From: Cristatella mucedo
Lineage: Eukaryota > Bryozoa > Phylactolaemata > Cristatellidae
Assembly (NCBI GenBank): GCA_009760855.2
Contig: WPIO01000003.1
Span: forward strand, 6,204,501-6,268,500
Direction of reading: 5' to 3'
DNA: 64,000 nt
Below are positions 60,860 through 64,000 of this stretch, piece by piece (position 1 is the stretch's first letter; every line of letters starts with the position of its first letter). The notes beneath the pieces are model-generated. The model saw only the letters and a list, made by a program, of their open reading frames with translations, did not search any database and had not been told where the DNA came from. Position numbers and translations under genes: made by a program.

Positions 60860-61480
60860 TGATTCGACGGCAGCTAGGCTTGTCTGTCGTGAAGAGTGCA
60901 GTTGCCGCATCCACCACTTCTCGTCGACCTGCACAGGCTACCAGTCAAGCAACGGATTGACTTTAAGGTTTTGTCGCTTACTTTTAGGTCACTTCATTCT
61001 TTGGCTCCAGCCTATCTCTCAGATATACTCTCCCTAGGCCAAGCATCGTGCCACCTGCTTTTCAGAATCCAACACTCTACCAATACCTCGTACAAGCCTC
61101 GAATCCTTTGGAGACCATGAATTTAGTTCGTATGCTCTTAAAGCCTAAAACTTGGTCCCGACTTGCGTCAGAACATCGCCTGACTTGACCACAATTAAAA
61201 AGAACTTAAAACCACACCTATTTAGGACAGCATTTAGTGGGTCCCTGTGATTCGTCCTTCATGTGCTTATGCGTTCTGAGATTGTGCACGCTGCCACTAA
61301 CCACATTTGCATGCTGACCCTGTGCATGTCACCCTAGCCTTGTTATTCATTTTGTTTGTTTATCAAGACTGATATTACTCACTATTCAATTGCATTTCCC
61401 TTTGCAGCAAATTAAAAACGCTTACAGAGAGGTTGAGTTCTCTGAGGGCGCTTTATCAAGTGCACTATCAATATTCTTAT
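60860..61480 (+). mobile_element. LINE family 1, 3' end
   Basis: Starts in the C-terminal RT region (TAARLVCREECSC, then HWLPVKQ-like sequence with a frameshift) and runs through RSLHSLAPAYLSDIL, the 3' UTR blocks and the tail hairpin to a degraded ATATTCTTA end. Confidence 0.83.
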
Positions 61481-62049
61481 TTAGGAGGAAGTGCAAAATC
61501 GAGTTTTTCGCCCAGGTTTCGCTCCCTCTGACTTATGAGTTCCCGAGTGTGTGCAACCATTTAGCTTTTGGCATATCGAGGGATTAGGCTAGCAAACCGA
61601 AGCTACGCCTTACCAATACAACGTGCAGTTTCGAGGCTATGAACTTTGAACTAGACCTTCGACTTTGAAGTGGTGACTACTTACAAAGTAGCCTCAATAG
61701 GCCGACGCTTAGGCAAACAGTGATTGCGTAGTATTCAAGATTGTTTACTTTAACTGGCGACATAGCCACTATGTCACCATTGAGCTTTAATGCTGTCTTA
61801 TTCATGGAGCCATTCTCTGCCAGCCGGCGACGCATGTTGCAGACATCTCTGACCGGAGACTGTCTACCACTCGCAGCAGTTTTCTAATTAGGGCAGTTGA
61901 GAGCCTCCAGGTGCTCTCTGCATTGTAGTCTAATCTCACGGCTAGCACGGTAGCCGCTGCTGACCAGTGTGCTTCCACGAAGCTAGACTGGGGTTCTTTG
62001 CGCATTCATTAGAGGAGTCTGCTTTCAGGTCACATGTTCATGGCTCGCT

Positions 62050-62135
62050 CTTAGCCTCTTTGTAAAGTGCTTGCTCTTTACTTACGGCCTAGACCGAGGG
62101 CTCGAATCCTTCGGCTGGTTGCTCCTTATTGTCCA
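62050..62135 (+). mobile_element. tRNA-like element (second SINE family)
   Basis: A-box-like TTAGCCTCTTTGTAAAGTGC and B-box GGGCTCGAATCC (62098 onward) at tRNA-like spacing. Shares TTGCTCT and GAGGG words with the element at 16.9 kb on the minus strand. Confidence 0.38.
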
Positions 62136-62199
62136 CTGCCAAAGAGCACGATAGCAGTCGTGGCTTCTGCCCACTATAAAAATGAGCCTGCTAAACTTG

Positions 62200-62299
62200 C
62201 TAACCTTTACTTTAAGTCACTTCACTCTCTGGCTCTAGTCTACCTATTTGAAAAATGTCCTAGTTAGGCTTCACATCTCATATCGCTATCTCTTTAGGC
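62200..62299 (+). mobile_element. LINE family 1 fragment cut by a hAT-like end
   Basis: ACTTTAAGTCACTTCACTCT, GGCTCTAGTCTACCTATT and GTTAGGCTTCACATC match the LAPAYLSD region. The match stops at the putative transposon end at 62300. Confidence 0.6.
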
Positions 62300-62345
62300 C
62301 AGAGGTCGGCAAACTCCGGTCTATAGGCCACATTTGGCCTAGCTA
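62300..62345 (+). mobile_element. hAT-like transposon terminus
   Basis: CAGAGGTCGGCAAACTCCGG followed by TAGGCCACATTTGGCC resembles the terminal inverted repeats of several hAT families (CAGGGGTsGGCAAAC...GGCC). It interrupts a LINE. The other end is not in the window, so neither the terminal repeat nor an 8-base target duplication can be confirmed. Confidence 0.5.
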
Positions 62346-62372
62346 GTGCTTTACTCCGGCCGAGCGGCCCCC

Positions 62373-62541
62373 TATTTATTAATTGATGGATTACTCCTAA
62401 TTAAGTTGTCGTGGTTTTCTTCCCCTTCACTACAGAGGTACTTTGACTCACGAGTATCTTATTTATCGATGGATCCGTAGCCTAATTTAGTTGTGGCGGT
62501 TTTCATCCCCTTCACTACAAAGGTAATTTGACTCACGAGTT
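62373..62541. repeat. 84-base tandem duplication inside the hAT-like element
   Basis: Two units (62373-62456 and 62457-62541) share TATTTAT, GATGGAT, CCCCTTCACTACA and TTTGACTCACGAGT in order. Subterminal repeats of this kind are common in DNA transposons. Confidence 0.8.
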
Positions 62542-62768
62542 TCCCAACTGACGAGCTTTTGAGGTACGAGCCGTCGCTCGGCCGCTTTTTTCCTTTGAGT
62601 TGAGAGCTAGCTGGCATTAACTTGATATGAATTCGCGCGTTTTACAAGCGATTTTAGAACTGCGACTTTGCTTTACCCGCGGCTAGCAGCGGCAGCCCTT
62701 GGCCGTGACAGATTTTCGCTAGAAAACCACGTTTCTTTTGAGATTATGTTTCCTAAGTTTCATTCTAA

Positions 62769-62795
62769 TGAGAGAGAGAGAGAGAGAGAGAGAGT
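62769..62795. repeat. (GA)n microsatellite
   Basis: GA run of 26-27 bases. Confidence 0.92.
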
Positions 62796-62829
62796 GATTT
62801 TAGCTAAATCAAAGTTCGTTTGCTCAATG

Positions 62830-63985
62830 TAGAATCTCCTTGAGCTTCTTTTTGACCGTCTAGAGCGGCTACTACGAATGAATAAGAACATTTTTTTATC
62901 ATCAATCAGTCAAGTTTTGTTTTTATTTAATCTTATTTTATTACGATCGAGTATTTAGACTTTAGGGTAAATTCTGCTTTCTTTTCAGCCTAGGTTTCAA
63001 CAGAGCTAGAGACAATTAATCATAGTATTCAGCGTCTTTATTGCCAAGAAAGCCGCGAACTACTGCAACGAAAATACTGCAGGCCGCTCTGCCCGACCTG
63101 TTTAACTTCTTGACCATTTCATCACCCTTATGATATTCTGTATCTGTGGTCCGACGATGATAAAGGCATTGACCTTTGCTTGCCACAGCAGTAGAAAGAC
63201 ATATTGGATTAACTCGAAAGCTGCTTAAGAAGACAAGAGGCTGTTAAGTCAGCTCGAGTTTTTCCACAGAGCCATGAGAATATGTTTGATGAGGCCTAAC
63301 TTGCTGTGCGATAGTGGCGTCTGCATGTTTAGTCTAATATTGGTTTGCGCTTAATGCTGTCATTTGATGCAGATAATTCAGTCCGCTTGGCCTAACTTCA
63401 TTGCTGGCTATTGCGATTCCGTCCCGGCTGTTTCATAGGCAAAGAAAACTGAGAAAACTCCGGAAACGGCCTGGAAAGCCCGTGACAAATGATTTCGTAT
63501 CGAATGATCTACCATCCATAGTAGCCAAACTCCAAAGTACTAAGCGAAGTCTTGATACTGATGTAGTCTTATGTGAAATTCGAAGATTTAGCGATAGGGG
63601 CAGAATGGTACTTTTTATGTTGGTCAACAGTCTTTCAGGGAATTTCTGTAACCTCGAATTGAACAGTCGCAATGCTGGAAAAGTTCAGACAATCGCAGCA
63701 ACTGAAAAAGGCGGGAAAAGTGTGGAAGTGAAAAGGTGTGAAGTTTTCTTTTATCAGTTACTGTCATATTTTCATCCGTAAAGTTGTATTCCTTGGTGGA
63801 TTACATTTCGGTAGCTCAGAACTCAACTTTTTACGACCAAGATATTCAAGCGGAGCATAGAGGCTTCTTTTCTGATAAGAAAACTTTTGCTTTCTTTTTT
63901 CATCCACGTCTGTGAAAATGAAGCATTAATCTGTGGTTTCGTTCCCTGGCTTAGTGCTCTCTCCTGAAGATGGCTGATCCATTTT
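62830..63985 (-). repeat. Diverged 1.2-kb repeat, copy 2 (matches 4555-5735)
   Basis: Second copy of the repeat. On the minus strand 63160-63020 reads RTTDTEYHKGDEMVKKLN, GRAACSIFVAVV and RGFLGNKDAEYYD, a coding-like stretch conserved in copy 1 (TNTEYRKFNNFVKTL...VFLGKAEAE). The A-x-x-x-F-x-x-V-V-x-x-F-L-G-N word order recalls a transposon-associated protein common in invertebrate genomes, which I cannot name with confidence. It may form the interior of the hAT-like element that starts at 62300, but the strands and the missing right end leave this open. Confidence 0.55.
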
Positions 63986-64000
63986 GGGGGGGGGCAGCAA

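Overview
This is intron-rich, AT-rich animal DNA with very little coding sequence. The evidence is spliced exons with GT/AG borders, dozens of decayed non-LTR retrotransposon copies, tRNA-derived SINEs, a solo LTR and long (CA)n/(TA)n microsatellites. Nothing bacterial or viral is visible. The gene family and the L2/CR1-type LINEs suit an invertebrate metazoan or lower chordate, but the sequence does not identify the species.

The main content is three tandem paralogous genes, all on the minus strand, for secreted proteins with a domain like the C-terminal half of CTHRC1 (collagen triple helix repeat containing 1). Gene A (57,313 down to about 33,129) can be read from start to stop. It has six exons, all with canonical GT/AG borders and matching codon phases, and encodes about 302 residues: signal peptide, PAN/apple-like domain, Cys-rich linker and CTHRC1-like domain, with no collagen repeats. 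Gene B (29,296 to 20,588) and gene C (17,717 to 11,381) show only the exons for the CTHRC1-like domain; I did not find their N-terminal exons. The three genes share exon phases and splice positions. Gene B has one extra intron inside a Trp codon, and gene C ends 103 bases before an AATAAA.

Introns and flanks are filled by one dominant L2/CR1-like LINE family. Copies lie on both strands with endonuclease, reverse transcriptase and 3' regions, and all are broken. A short tRNA-headed SINE family carries the same 3' tail as this LINE. Other elements are a 1.1-kb solo LTR (22,225-23,320), relics of a second LINE lineage (16.4 kb, 59.2 kb), a diverged direct repeat pair (4.6-5.7 kb and 62.8-64.0 kb), a hAT-like terminus at 62,300, and two tRNA-like elements with B boxes.

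Layout: 0-10 kb LINE debris and one copy of the 1.2-kb repeat; 11.4-17.7 kb gene C; 20.6-29.3 kb gene B, with the solo LTR and nested LINE/SINE insertions in its 8-kb intron; 33.1-57.3 kb gene A, with LINEs and microsatellites in its introns; 57.3-64 kb non-coding sequence with LINE relics, the hAT-like end and the second repeat copy. The three proteins are probably extracellular or matrix proteins; the sequence says nothing more specific about their role.
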